Source: Pullichristensenella sp963930055 (GTDB taxonomy: Bacteria > Bacillota > Clostridia > Christensenellales > Aristaeellaceae). Taken from it: a stretch of DNA of 64,000 nucleotides. The stretch spans positions 186,001-250,000 of the forward strand of contig CAWVKS010000008.1 in NCBI GenBank assembly GCA_963930055.1. Direction: 5' to 3'. A model generated the notes under the pieces. It ran no database searches. It had not been told where the DNA came from and worked only from the letters and a program-made list of their open reading frames with translations. Every line of letters begins with the position of its first letter. The stretch's first letter is position 1. Both the position numbers and the translations under genes were made by a program. Below are positions 1 to 9,085 of this stretch, in pieces.

Positions 1-949
<949 letters not shown>

Positions 950-1002
950 CCGCAGTGCCCGGCAGTGCCGGGAGCCAGAGCCTTCGGCTCGAGGTCGACA
1001 AA

Positions 1003-1047
1003 CGCCCGCCCCACGAGCAGGGGGCGGGCGTTCTGCGTTTTTGTTCC
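1003..1047 (+). terminator. Probable tuf terminator (first hairpin A of the cassette)
   Basis: A GC-only 10-bp stem with an 8-nt loop sits 54 bp after the tuf stop and is followed by TTCTGCGTTTTTG. The T run is interrupted and offset, so efficiency is uncertain. It is the first candidate 3' end for tuf. Confidence 0.5.
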
Positions 1048-1314
1048 GAATGGGGCGAAGGCGGGAACAGACGGCGGCAAGCCCACGAGCAGGGGCTTGC
1101 CGCCTGCGGGTCGGCAGTGCCGGGAGCCGGGACCTTCGTCTTGGAGCCGACAAGCGCCCGCCCACGAGGCCGGCAGTGCCGACGGCCGGAGCTGCCGCCG
1201 ATGAGCGACAAACGCCCGCCCCACGAGCAGGGGGCGGGCGTTCTGCGTTTTCGTTCCGAATGGGGCGAAGGCGGGAACAGACGGCGGCAAGCCCACGAGC
1301 AGGGGCTTGCCGCC
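1003..1314 (+). repeat. Family 1 two-hairpin cassette, tandem copies after tuf
   Basis: Hairpin A (1003-1030) has a perfect 10-bp stem CGCCCGCCCC/GGGGCGGGCG around loop ACGAGCAG. It is followed by a T-rich linker and hairpin B (1073-1104), with a perfect 12-bp stem GGCGGCAAGCCC/GGGCTTGCCGCC around the same loop. The whole unit recurs 210 bp later (A at 1213-1240, B at 1283-1314). Related cassettes lie behind carB (22.1 kb) and cinA (50.5 kb), always in the orientation of the preceding gene. Flanks carry GGCAGTGCC-type palindromes that also occur at 50.6 kb. I infer a transcribed 3'-end element, at least partly acting as terminator. Confidence 0.85.
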
Positions 1315-1453
1315 TGCGGGTCGGCAGCGTCGGTGGCCGGGACCTTCGGCTTGGAGCCGACAAGCGCCTGCCACGCCGTGGCGCGGACGCCGCCCCCTCC
1401 ATCCGCATTGTATCACAGCCGCGGCCCGTCCGCAAGGGGCGCGCCTGCCGCTA

Positions 1454-1482
1454 TCGACAGGGACGCGCGCCTGTGGTATAAT
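1454..1482 (+). promoter_or_regulatory. Sigma-A-type promoter for the phosphopantetheinyl transferase
   Basis: TCGACA (1454-1459), a 17-bp spacer and TATAAT (1477-1482). It predicts an unusually long GC-rich leader of about 150 nt before the start at 1640. No known riboswitch was recognised in that leader. Confidence 0.6.
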
Positions 1483-1639
1483 GGCCGTGTGCCAGGGGCG
1501 GCGTCTTGGCCGTCCGGGCAACGGATGGCGCCGCTTCGCCCGGATGGGCGCGCATACCCGCGGGCGTCGGGCGCGGGCGTGCGGGCGCGCCCCGGACGGT
1601 TTGCGGGGGGGCGGTATTGCCGGACGCAAGGAGGCGGCC

Positions 1640-2218
1640 ATGGACACGATCTATCTTTACGCGCTCAATGTATCCGCGCTGGACGCGGACAGCGCCGTGT
1701 GGGAGGCGTTGGCCAGCGCCGACCGCCGCGCGCGCATGGCGGCGCTCAAGCGCCTGGACGACCGCCGCCGCTCGCTGGGGGCGGAACTGGCGCTGCACGC
1801 GGCGCTCTCCCGGCATCTCAAGGGCTACGCGCCCCCGGCGGACTATATGCGCCTGCCGGGCGGCAAGCCTGTGCTGCGGGACGGGGAGGGCTGGCACATC
1901 AGCCTCGCCCACGCCGGGGACTGGGCGGTATGCGCCCTGCACCGCGCGCCGGTGGGCGTGGACGTGGAGCGCAAGTGTCGCGCTTCGGCCATCCCCGTGC
2001 GCGAATGGGTGGGCGTGGAGAGCTATCTGAAACTCACGGGCGCGGGGCTGGCCGGGGGCTTCCGCACGCTCTGCGCGGGGGAGACGGAGATCTTCCGCCT
2101 GGGCGCGCGCGTGGCCTGTCTCGCCCGCGGCGAGGTGGGCGATTGTCTGCTCTGCGCCGCCACGGACGCCCCCGCCGCGCTGCATATAGAGACCGTCGCC
2201 CCCGCCGCGCTGGTGTGA
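1640..2218 (+). CDS. 4'-phosphopantetheinyl transferase, Sfp-type superfamily
   Basis: Predicted to move 4'-phosphopantetheine from CoA to a serine of an acyl or peptidyl carrier protein. The 192-residue protein carries the family motifs in order: GKPVL before the His-containing ISLAHAGDW segment, the magnesium-binding VGVDVER, and WVGVESYLKLTGAGL, matching the W-x-x-KE-x3-K-x-x-G-x-GL block. In that last block the usual Lys before Glu is Val, while the Glu and the downstream Lys are kept. The ATG was chosen because AAGGAGG lies 7 nt upstream. It is somewhat shorter than Sfp. No carrier-protein or NRPS/PKS gene is nearby, so the substrate is unknown. It is followed by the ileS promoter and T-box. 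Confidence 0.8.
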   Translation: MDTIYLYALNVSALDADSAVWEALASADRRARMAALKRLDDRRRSLGAELALHAALSRHLKGYAPPADYMRLPGGKPVLRDGEGWHISLAHAGDWAVCALHRAPVGVDVERKCRASAIPVREWVGVESYLKLTGAGLAGGFRTLCAGETEIFRLGARVACLARGEVGDCLLCAATDAPAALHIETVAPAALV

Positions 2219-2245
2219 CGGCCGGGAATTTAACCTCCGCGCCCC

Positions 2246-2273
2246 TTTACAAATGCCGACTTCCCGCTATAAT
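2246..2273 (+). promoter_or_regulatory. Promoter of the T-box/ileS transcription unit
   Basis: TTTACA (2246-2251), a 16-bp spacer and TATAAT (2268-2273), placed so that transcription begins at about 2280, at the 5' edge of the T-box leader. Confidence 0.75.
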
Positions 2274-2284
2274 ATTGGTAGAAA

Positions 2285-2527
2285 CGCCTTGAAGGGGACT
2301 GCCTCCGCATCCCCCTTCCCCAAGCGAGCCGGGGCTGGTGCGAGCCCGGTGGAAGGACGCGGAGGGGATCGCCCCGGAGCGGCAGGCCGAACGCCCCATG
2401 CCAGTAGGCCGCGCCGGGTACGCCCGTTACAGCGCAGGCGCGTTTTTGCGCGCCGTGAGCGGGCGCTTTGCGCCAACTTGGGTGGTACCGCGATGACCTC
2501 GTCCCAAACCGGGACGGGGCGTATTTT
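2285..2527 (+). promoter_or_regulatory. T-box riboswitch leader, Ile-specific, upstream of ileS
   Basis: T-box leaders bind uncharged tRNA and prevent termination. The conserved T-box sequence GGGTGGTACCGCG lies at 2480-2492. Upstream is a stem I whose specifier region reads GGGATCGCCCCGGAGC, placing an AUC (Ile) specifier codon at 2368-2370 with the expected GGAGC-like context. The terminator follows at 2497-2527. Position in front of ileS and the specifier agree. The 5' boundary is estimated from the promoter. Confidence 0.92.
2497..2527 (+). terminator. Intrinsic terminator of the T-box (regulated)
   Basis: A 9-bp stem CCTCGTCCC/GGGACGGGG with loop AAACC is followed by CGTATTTTTT. It would compete with the antiterminator formed by the T-box sequence. 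Confidence 0.88.
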
Positions 2528-2543
2528 TTGGAGGAGTGGTCGC

Positions 2544-5500
2544 ATGTTTGAAAAAGTCTCCCCTGATCTCGATTTTGTCAAGCGCGAAGTCGAGACCGTC
2601 CATTTCTGGAAGAAGCACGACATCTTTGAAAAGTCCATCAAAAACCGCGAGGGCGGCGAGGAATTCTCCTTCTTCGACGGCCCGCCCACGGCCAACGGCA
2701 AGCCCCACATCGGCCATATCGAAACCCGCGCCATCAAGGACCTCATCCCCCGCTACCAGACCATGAAGGGCAAGCACGTTCTGCGCAAGGCCGGCTGGGA
2801 CACCCACGGCCTGCCCGTGGAGCTGGAAGTGGAAAAAATGCTCGGCCTGGACGGCAAGGAGCAGATCGAGGGCTACGGCATCGAGCCGTTCATCCAGGAG
2901 TGCAAAAAGTCCGTCTGGAAGTACAAGGGCGAGTGGGAACGTATGTCCGACCGCGTCGGTTTCTGGGCCGACATGGACAACCCCTACATCACCTATGACA
3001 ACAACTACATCGAATCCGTCTGGTGGTCCTTAAAGCAGGTGGCCGACAAGGGGCTGCTCTACAAGGGCCACAAGGTGGTGCCCTACTGCCCGCGCTGCGG
3101 CACGGCGCTTTCCTCCCACGAAGTCTCCCAGGGCTACAAGACGGTGACGGAGAAGTCTGCCTTCGTGCGCTTCAAGGTCAAGGGCGAGGAAAACACCTGG
3201 CTCTACGCCTGGACGACCACGCCCTGGACGCTGCCCAGCAACGTCGCCCTCTGCGTCAACCCCGACGAGATCTACGCCCGCTTCGACTATGACGGCCGCA
3301 CCATCATCATGGCGCAGGCGCTCATCCACGCCGTGCTCGGCGAGGACGTGGCCGTGGCAAACCTCTCCCTCATCAACGGCCGCGACCTGGTGGGCATGGA
3401 ATACGAGCCCCTGTTCGACTTCCAGAAGCCGCTGGTCAACAAGCCCGCCTGGCGCGTGGTGGCCGATTCCTACGTCACCATGACCGACGGCACCGGCATC
3501 GTCCATCAGGCCCCGGCCTTCGGCGAGGACGACGCCCGCGTCGGCCGCGAGAACGACCTGCCCTTCCTCCAGCTGGTGGACACCCGCGGCCGCATGGCCA
3601 AGGAGACGCCCTGGGCGGGCACGTTTGTAAAAGACGCCGACCCCCTCATCCTCAAGGACCTCGAAGAGCGCGGATTGCTCGTCAAGGCGGAGGAGTTCAC
3701 CCACGATTACCCCTTCTGCTGGCGATGCGACACGCCGCTCATTTACTACGCCCGCGCCACCTGGTTCATCCGCATGACGGCGGTCAAGGAGCAGCTGCTC
3801 GCCTCCAACCGCTCCGTCAACTGGATGCCGGACAACATCAAGGAAGGCCGCATGGGCAACTTCCTGGAAAACGTGATCGACTGGGGCCTCTCCCGCGAGC
3901 GCTACTGGGGCACGCCGCTGCCCGTGTGGGTGTGCGAGTGCGGCCACACGCACGTCATCGGCTCGCGCAAGGAACTGGAGGAGCTGGGCCACGACGTGCC
4001 GCACGACCTCGAACTGCACCGCCCCTACATCGACCAGGTGACCATCACCTGCGAAAAGTGCGGCAAGGAGATGCACAGAACGCCCGAGGTCATCGACTGC
4101 TGGTACGATTCCGGCTCCATGCCCTTTGCCCAGTACCACTACCCCTTTGAGCACGAGGACCTGTTCAAGGAGACGTTCCCGGCCAACTTCATCTCCGAGG
4201 CCATCGACCAGACCCGCGGCTGGTTCTATACGCTTTTGGCCATCTCCACGCTGCTGTTTGGCCGCGCGCCGTTTGAAAACTGCGTGGTGCTCGGCCACGT
4301 GCAGGACGAGAACGGCCAGAAGATGTCCAAGCACAAGGGCAACGTCGTAGACCCGTGGGATGTGCTGGACAAGCAGGGCGCGGACGCGGTGCGCTGGTAC
4401 TTCTACGCCGCCGCCTCGCCGTGGCTGCCCAAGCGCTTCTCCGGCGCGCTGGTGGGCGAGATGCAGCGCAAGTTCATGGGCACGCTGTGGAACACCTACG
4501 CCTTCTTCACGCTCTACGCCTCCATCGACGGCTACGACCCGGTGAAGCAGAAGGCGAAGGCCGGGGACTTCTCGCTGATGGACAAGTGGGTGCTCTCCAA
4601 ACTGCAGTCGCTCATCCAGTTCGTCGACGAGGGCCTCGCCGAGTACAGGATCACCGAAACCGCCCGCGCCATCGCCGCCTTTGTGGACGAATTGTCCAAC
4701 TGGTACGTGCGCCGCTGCCGCGAGCGCTTCTGGGGCAAGGGCCTCGAGGGCGACAAGCTGGCCGCGTTTGAGACGCTGTATACCGTGCTGACCACGCTCT
4801 GCGGCCTCTGCGCGCCCTATATCCCCTTCATGACGGAGAACATGTACCAGAACCTGGTGGTCAACAACATCCCCGGCGCCAAGGAGTCCGTGCACCTGAC
4901 CGACTTCCCCAAAGCGGACATGTCGCTGGTGGACAAGGAACTCGAGGACGACATGGAGGCCGTCATCGCCATCGTGCAGCTGGGCCGCGCCTGCCGCAGT
5001 GCCGCCAACATGAAGGTGCGTCAGCCCGCGCGCGCCCTCTACGTCAAGGGCGCGAAGCTGCCCGAGGCCATGGCCGCGCTCATCGCCGACGAATTGAACG
5101 TCAAGCGCGTGGAATTTGTCGACGACGCCCGCGCCTTCACCAGCTACAAAATCAAGCCGCAGTTGCGCACGCTTGGCCCGCGCTACGGAAAGCTGCTGGG
5201 CAAGATCAGCGCCTACCTCGCCCAGGCCGACGGCAACGACGTGGTGGACACCTTCGACCGCGGCGAAGCGCTGACCTTCGACGTGGACGGCGTCGCCGTG
5301 AAGCTTTCCCGCGAGGACACGCTCATCGAGCCGATGCAGAAGCCCGGCTTCATGGCCGAGAGCGAGGGCGATCTGACCGTGGTGCTGGACACCAACCTCA
5401 CCCCGGAACTGATCGAGGAGGGCTTCGTGCGCGAGGTCATTTCCAAGATCCAGACCATGCGCAAGGAGGCGGGCTACGAGGTGACCGACCGCATCACCGT

Positions 5501-5672
5501 CACCTGCGCCACGGATGAAAAACTGGCCGGCATCATCGCCCGCGGCGAAAAGGAGATCTGCCGCGCCGTGCTGGCCGAGAAGCTGGAAATGGGCACGCCC
5601 GCTTCGGACGCCTACGTCAAGGAATGGAACATCAACGGCGAAAACGCCGTGCTCGCCACCCGCAAAGTGTGA
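2544..5672 (+). CDS. ileS: Isoleucyl-tRNA synthetase, eukaryote-like (type II)
   Basis: Charges tRNA-Ile with isoleucine in the cytoplasm. The product is 1042 residues, longer than typical bacterial type I IleRS. The HIGH motif is PHIGHIE near residues 54-60 and the KMSKS loop reads KMSKHKGN from residue 593, a form typical of the eukaryote-like ileS2 class. The editing domain contains the TTTPWTLPSN block. The C-terminal part has the extended anticodon-binding region rather than the type I zinc ribbon. The ATG at 2544 follows GGAGGAG closely and gives MFEKVSPDLDF, a standard type II start. Expression is governed by the T-box immediately upstream. This class is known for low mupirocin sensitivity, which is inference here. 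Confidence 0.96.
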   Translation: MFEKVSPDLDFVKREVETVHFWKKHDIFEKSIKNREGGEEFSFFDGPPTANGKPHIGHIETRAIKDLIPRYQTMKGKHVLRKAGWDTHGLPVELEVEKMLGLDGKEQIEGYGIEPFIQECKKSVWKYKGEWERMSDRVGFWADMDNPYITYDNNYIESVWWSLKQVADKGLLYKGHKVVPYCPRCGTALSSHEVSQGYKTVTEKSAFVRFKVKGEENTWLYAWTTTPWTLPSNVALCVNPDEIYARFDYDGRTIIMAQALIHAVLGEDVAVANLSLINGRDLVGMEYEPLFDFQKPLVNKPAWRVVADSYVTMTDGTGIVHQAPAFGEDDARVGRENDLPFLQLVDTRGRMAKETPWAGTFVKDADPLILKDLEERGLLVKAEEFTHDYPFCWRCDTPLIYYARATWFIRMTAVKEQLLASNRSVNWMPDNIKEGRMGNFLENVIDWGLSRERYWGTPLPVWVCECGHTHVIGSRKELEELGHDVPHDLELHRPYIDQVTITCEKCGKEMHRTPEVIDCWYDSGSMPFAQYHYPFEHEDLFKETFPANFISEAIDQTRGWFYTLLAISTLLFGRAPFENCVVLGHVQDENGQKMSKHKGNVVDPWDVLDKQGADAVRWYFYAAASPWLPKRFSGALVGEMQRKFMGTLWNTYAFFTLYASIDGYDPVKQKAKAGDFSLMDKWVLSKLQSLIQFVDEGLAEYRITETARAIAAFVDELSNWYVRRCRERFWGKGLEGDKLAAFETLYTVLTTLCGLCAPYIPFMTENMYQNLVVNNIPGAKESVHLTDFPKADMSLVDKELEDDMEAVIAIVQLGRACRSAANMKVRQPARALYVKGAKLPEAMAALIADELNVKRVEFVDDARAFTSYKIKPQLRTLGPRYGKLLGKISAYLAQADGNDVVDTFDRGEALTFDVDGVAVKLSREDTLIEPMQKPGFMAESEGDLTVVLDTNLTPELIEEGFVREVISKIQTMRKEAGYEVTDRITVTCATDEKLAGIIARGEKEICRAVLAEKLEMGTPASDAYVKEWNINGENAVLATRKV

Positions 5673-5686
5673 GCCTGAACAACGCG

Positions 5687-5721
5687 CCGCCGCCCCGCAT
5701 CCGCAGGGGCGGCGGTTTTTT
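5687..5721 (+). terminator. Rho-independent terminator after ileS
   Basis: Perfect 10-bp stem CCGCCGCCCC/GGGGCGGCGG with a 9-nt loop, followed by six T residues. Confidence 0.93.
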
Positions 5722-5869
5722 CTGCCCCGTTTACGTCCATTCGCGCAGAAAAACGTCCACTCGCGCAAAAACTATTGTGTTTTGGCGGAAGATACGGTAT
5801 CATGGATACAGGCAGACACAGGGCGCGCCCGCAAATTCCGACGCGCCGCGTAAAATTTTGCCGGAGGGG

Positions 5870-5898
5870 TTGACAAACATGCCAGGGACGGCTATGCT
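5870..5898 (+). promoter_or_regulatory. Strong sigma-A promoter for the Cys-rich repeat gene
   Basis: Consensus TTGACA (5870-5875), 17-bp spacer and TATGCT (5893-5898). The leader contains a strong hairpin at 5948-5989 (9-bp outer stem AGCCGCCGC/GCGGCGGCT plus an inner CAGGGGCC/GGCCTCTG arm). With only a weak T tract behind it, this could be a leader stabiliser or attenuator. Nothing else was seen in the 5722-6025 gap. Confidence 0.75.
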
Positions 5899-6025
5899 CA
5901 GGCAGGCAGGATAAGCCTGTCCTTTTTTGGCGTTTCCGGCAGTATGGAGCCGCCGCACAGGGGCCGCAACGGGCCTCTGCGCGGCGGCTTGTTTGTCTGA
6001 AGGGAACCACCAAAGGAGGCGGAAT

Positions 6026-7527
6026 ATGAAAAAGAAGTTTTGGATCATGGCGATATTGGCCGCCGCGTTGATCCTGCTGCTGGGCGCGGCGGCGCTGGCG
6101 GAGGACGTTTGCCCGGAGTGCGGGGCGGAACTGCACACGCAGCAGTGGTACTACGTCGGGGAAGAGGGTCATGAAAGATACGTGAATTGCCCGAACTGCG
6201 GCTATGAAGGCACACAAACCGGCCCCCATCAGGGCGGCGCGGCGACCTGTACAAAAAGGGCGGTGTGCTCTGTCTGCAACGGAGAATACGGCGATCTGGC
6301 GGCGCACAGCTTCACAGGCAAGGCTTCTGACAAGCAGGCCAGCCCCGCCACCTGCACCGCAGCCGCGACATACTATGTGCAGTGCGACAACTGCGACGCG
6401 GTGAGCGAGACGGAGACGGTTTCTGTTGGCGACCCGATGGGCCACGACTACAGCGGCGCGCCCGCGACCTGCACAGAGCCGCAGGTCTGCGCACCGAGGG
6501 CTGCGGCGTTGTGCTGGACGGGGCCAAGGGCCACGACTACAGCGGCGCGCCCGCGACCTGCACAGAGCCGCAGGTCTGCGCCCGCGAGGGCTGCGGCGTA
6601 GTGCTGGACAGCGCCAAAGGCCACACCGAAGTCACCGACGCGGCGGTCGCGCCGACGTGCACGGCCACCGGCCTGACAGAGGGCAAGCATTGCGAGGTCT
6701 GCGGCACAGTACTCGTCGCGCAGGAAGTCGTTCCCGCGAACGGCCACACCGAAATCATCGACGCAGCCGTCGCCCCGACCTGCACGGAAACCGGCCTCAC
6801 GGAAGGCAAGCACTGTTCCGTCTGTAATACGGTGCTCGTCGCGCAGGAAGTCGTTCCCACGACCGGCCACGACTATAAGGCCGCCGTCAAGGCTCCCACC
6901 TGCACGGAGGGCGGCTATACCACCTACACCTGCGCAAACTGCAAGGCCAGCTATACGGCCGACGAGACGTCCCCGCGTGGCCACTGGTTCGCCCCCTGGA
7001 CGCCGGACGGCGAGGACACGCACAGCGCCCTCTGCCGCAGGGACGGCTGCGGGCATACCGGCACGGCCGCCTGCGAATGGTTTATCTGGCAGCTGCCCGC
7101 CTTGGACGCGGAGGAAGGCTATACGTTCACCTTCTGCCCCGTGTGCGGCGAAGTGGACGACGGCGCGCGGCTGCTGCTGGCGGAGATGGTGCGCGTCGAG
7201 GCATTGACCGATGAACTGCCCCGCGGCGAGATCGTCCTGCGCCTGGGCGAACTGGCAAACGGCGAAACGATCCTGAGCGTGGGCTTTGAATACAGCGGCG
7301 AACTGACCCGGCCCGCGGGCGAAGTGAAGATCACCGTTCCCGCCGCGCTGCTGGAGGGCTATGCGCTCTCGCTGCTGAACGCGGGCGGCGTCCCTGCCTC
7401 CGCCGGGGCGCTTTTCCGAAGGAACAAACCTTCCGCAACAGGGCGGTCGCGGAATATTTGGAAGCTTTTCCTTTTCCGCCTTGATTTTTCCGCCGGCGCG
7501 GGTATGATGGAATACAGGGATTTTTGA
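6026..7527 (+). pseudogene. Exported Cys-rich repeat protein, frameshifted
   Basis: The ATG at 6026 follows AAAGGAGG and encodes a signal peptide (MKKKFWIMAILAAALILLLG, cleavage after ALA), then zinc-knuckle-like CPECG and CPNCG pairs. Next come tandem repeats built on GHDYSGAPATCTEPQVCA and, further on, APTCTETGLTEGKHC units, common in surface proteins of gut Firmicutes. The frame breaks at about 6491. The first repeat reads GCACCGAGGGCTGC where the next copy reads GCCCGCGAGGGCTGC, one base more. Restoring one base reconnects the start to the downstream frame. Reading the upstream frame alone gives a stop at 6601. The C-terminus also looks abnormal, because the frame runs through a promoter at 7481-7508 and stops at 7527. 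Function unknown; possible pseudogene or sequencing error. Confidence 0.7.
7481..7508 (+). promoter_or_regulatory. Promoter of the polysaccharide deacetylase gene
   Basis: TTGATT (7481-7486), 16-bp spacer, TATGAT (7503-7508). It lies inside the tail of the broken upstream reading frame, which suggests that tail is not genuine coding sequence. Confidence 0.6.
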
Positions 7528-7619
7528 ATGCCTTTTGGCAGTTTTTGGGAACCCGCGCCGCCCGCGGCGCGTCCAAAAAGGGAGCTACAAAAGCCTTTGC
7601 GGGAAGGGAAGATATACGC

Positions 7620-9026
7620 ATGAATATGAGAAATGGCCGCAACGCGCGTCGCCGGCATGCGCCGCGCTACAGCCGCCGTAAAGATTCGCCCCTGCCGTTG
7701 ATCCTCATCGCGGCGGGCACGCTTCTGGTCATACTGCTGGCCGTCCTCATCCCCCGCTGCGCCTCGGGCGGCGGGGATGAAAGCGTGCCGGCCTGGTCGC
7801 CGGTGGAGGCGACGCCCACATTGGCGCTTATCGCGCCCACCTCCACGCCCACGGCCACGGCCACCCCCACGCCCGCGCCCACGGTGGAGGCGACGCTTGC
7901 CGCGCCCACCAGCGAATCGCTCAGCGACGACGCCTACGCCGCCGACGAAGTGCACGGCCCGCGCCCCACGGCGGAGGCGGACGGCTACCTGCCCGTCTTT
8001 TCCAAGGCGGACACTACGGAAAAGATCATCGCCATCACCGTGGACGACTGCAACCAGACGGAGAACCTGCGCCAGATCGTGCAGTGCGCCATCGACAACG
8101 GCGGCAAGCTGACCATCCTGCCCATCGGCCAGAACCTCGAGCGCGAGAGCCTCAAGGAAGTGATCCGCTACGCCTACGAAAACGGCATGGAGCTGGAGAA
8201 CCACACCTACACCCACCCGGCCTTCTACCGCATGAGCACGGAGGACATGGCCCGGGAGATCTACATGAACAACCGCATCGTCAGCGAAACGTTGGGCGTC
8301 AACTATCAGATGCACTTCATGCGCACGCGCGGCGGCGACAACCGCCACGACCTGCGCACGCATCAGTACATCGAAAAAATGGGCTACTACGGCATGGCGC
8401 ACTGGACGCTGAGCGGTTCCTCCTCCAGCGTCGACGAGCTCAAAAGCCAGCTCGCGCCGGGCAACATCTACCTGTTCCACACCACGGACACCGACCGCTC
8501 GCTGCTGCTGGGCTTCATCCCCTACGCCACGCAGCAGGGCTACCGGCTGGTGACGCTCAACGAGATGTTCGGCTACCCGGAAAACGAGACTTCGCCGCTG
8601 ACCGAGGCCGACATGCCCGAGCCCGACCCCTACGTGATCGAGGAATACAAGCTGGTCAACAAGAAGAACAACTACATCTACGACGTCTACCTCATCCAGC
8701 AGCGCCTCATCGAGCTGGGCTGGCTGGACAGCAAGGCCGACGGCGTCTATGGCGACGCCACCTACAAGGCCGTGGGCTACTTCCAGAAGGCCATCGGCAT
8801 GGAGCCCAACGGCGACGCCACGCCCGAGACGCAAAAGGCGCTCTTTGCCGACGACGCGCCGCGCTCCAACGACGGCAAGACCGCCGTCGGCGGCGCGCGT
8901 ACGCTCGCTTCGCAGACCGTCACCCAGGCCGCCACGCCCACGCCGACCTCTGTCGCTCCCCTGCGCACCACCGCCCCGCGCGGCGTGCAGCCCGGCCCGA
9001 CGGTGGATATGACGCTGTTTGGCTAG
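7620..9026 (+). CDS. Membrane-anchored NodB-type polysaccharide deacetylase with peptidoglycan-binding domain
   Basis: Likely removes acetyl groups from a wall polysaccharide or peptidoglycan on the outer face of the membrane. The 468-residue protein has a basic N-terminus, one membrane segment (LPLILIAAGTLLVILLAVL, about residues 25-44), and a Thr/Pro/Ala linker. The NodB-like catalytic domain has TVDDCNQ (metal/base Asp pair), NHTYTHP (HxxxH metal ligands) and a late LFHTTDTD motif. The C-terminal PG_binding_1 domain carries IELGWLDSKADGVYGDATY. The ATG chosen gives MNMRNGRN; an ATG two codons later is equally possible. It has its own promoter and is followed by a hairpin shared with the convergent gene. 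Confidence 0.85.
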   Translation: MNMRNGRNARRRHAPRYSRRKDSPLPLILIAAGTLLVILLAVLIPRCASGGGDESVPAWSPVEATPTLALIAPTSTPTATATPTPAPTVEATLAAPTSESLSDDAYAADEVHGPRPTAEADGYLPVFSKADTTEKIIAITVDDCNQTENLRQIVQCAIDNGGKLTILPIGQNLERESLKEVIRYAYENGMELENHTYTHPAFYRMSTEDMAREIYMNNRIVSETLGVNYQMHFMRTRGGDNRHDLRTHQYIEKMGYYGMAHWTLSGSSSSVDELKSQLAPGNIYLFHTTDTDRSLLLGFIPYATQQGYRLVTLNEMFGYPENETSPLTEADMPEPDPYVIEEYKLVNKKNNYIYDVYLIQQRLIELGWLDSKADGVYGDATYKAVGYFQKAIGMEPNGDATPETQKALFADDAPRSNDGKTAVGGARTLASQTVTQAATPTPTSVAPLRTTAPRGVQPGPTVDMTLFG

Positions 9027-9040
9027 CGATGCGCGCAAAA

Positions 9041-9070
9041 GCGCCGCCCCGCGATCTTGCGGGGCGGCGC
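9041..9070. terminator. Hairpin between convergent genes
   Basis: Perfect 12-bp stem GCGCCGCCCCGC/GCGGGGCGGCGC with loop GATCTT. On the minus strand it is followed by TTTT, so it fits best as terminator of the 9086-9844 gene. On the plus strand the T tract is poor. Confidence 0.7.
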
Positions 9071-9085
9071 TCTGCCATTGGAAAA

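Noticed and set aside
1003..1314. CRISPR array
   Set aside because: The repeats are hairpins with stems and linkers conserved; there are no unique equal-length spacers and no cas genes.
3030..5768. 912-codon minus-strand frame opposite ileS
   Set aside because: Shadow of the strongly biased ileS codons; His/Val/Leu-rich translation without domains. The plus-strand IleRS is unambiguous.
5927..6025. N-terminal extension of the Cys-rich protein from 5927
   Set aside because: It would lack a ribosome site and bury the signal peptide; ATG 6026 has AAAGGAGG and begins with the signal sequence.
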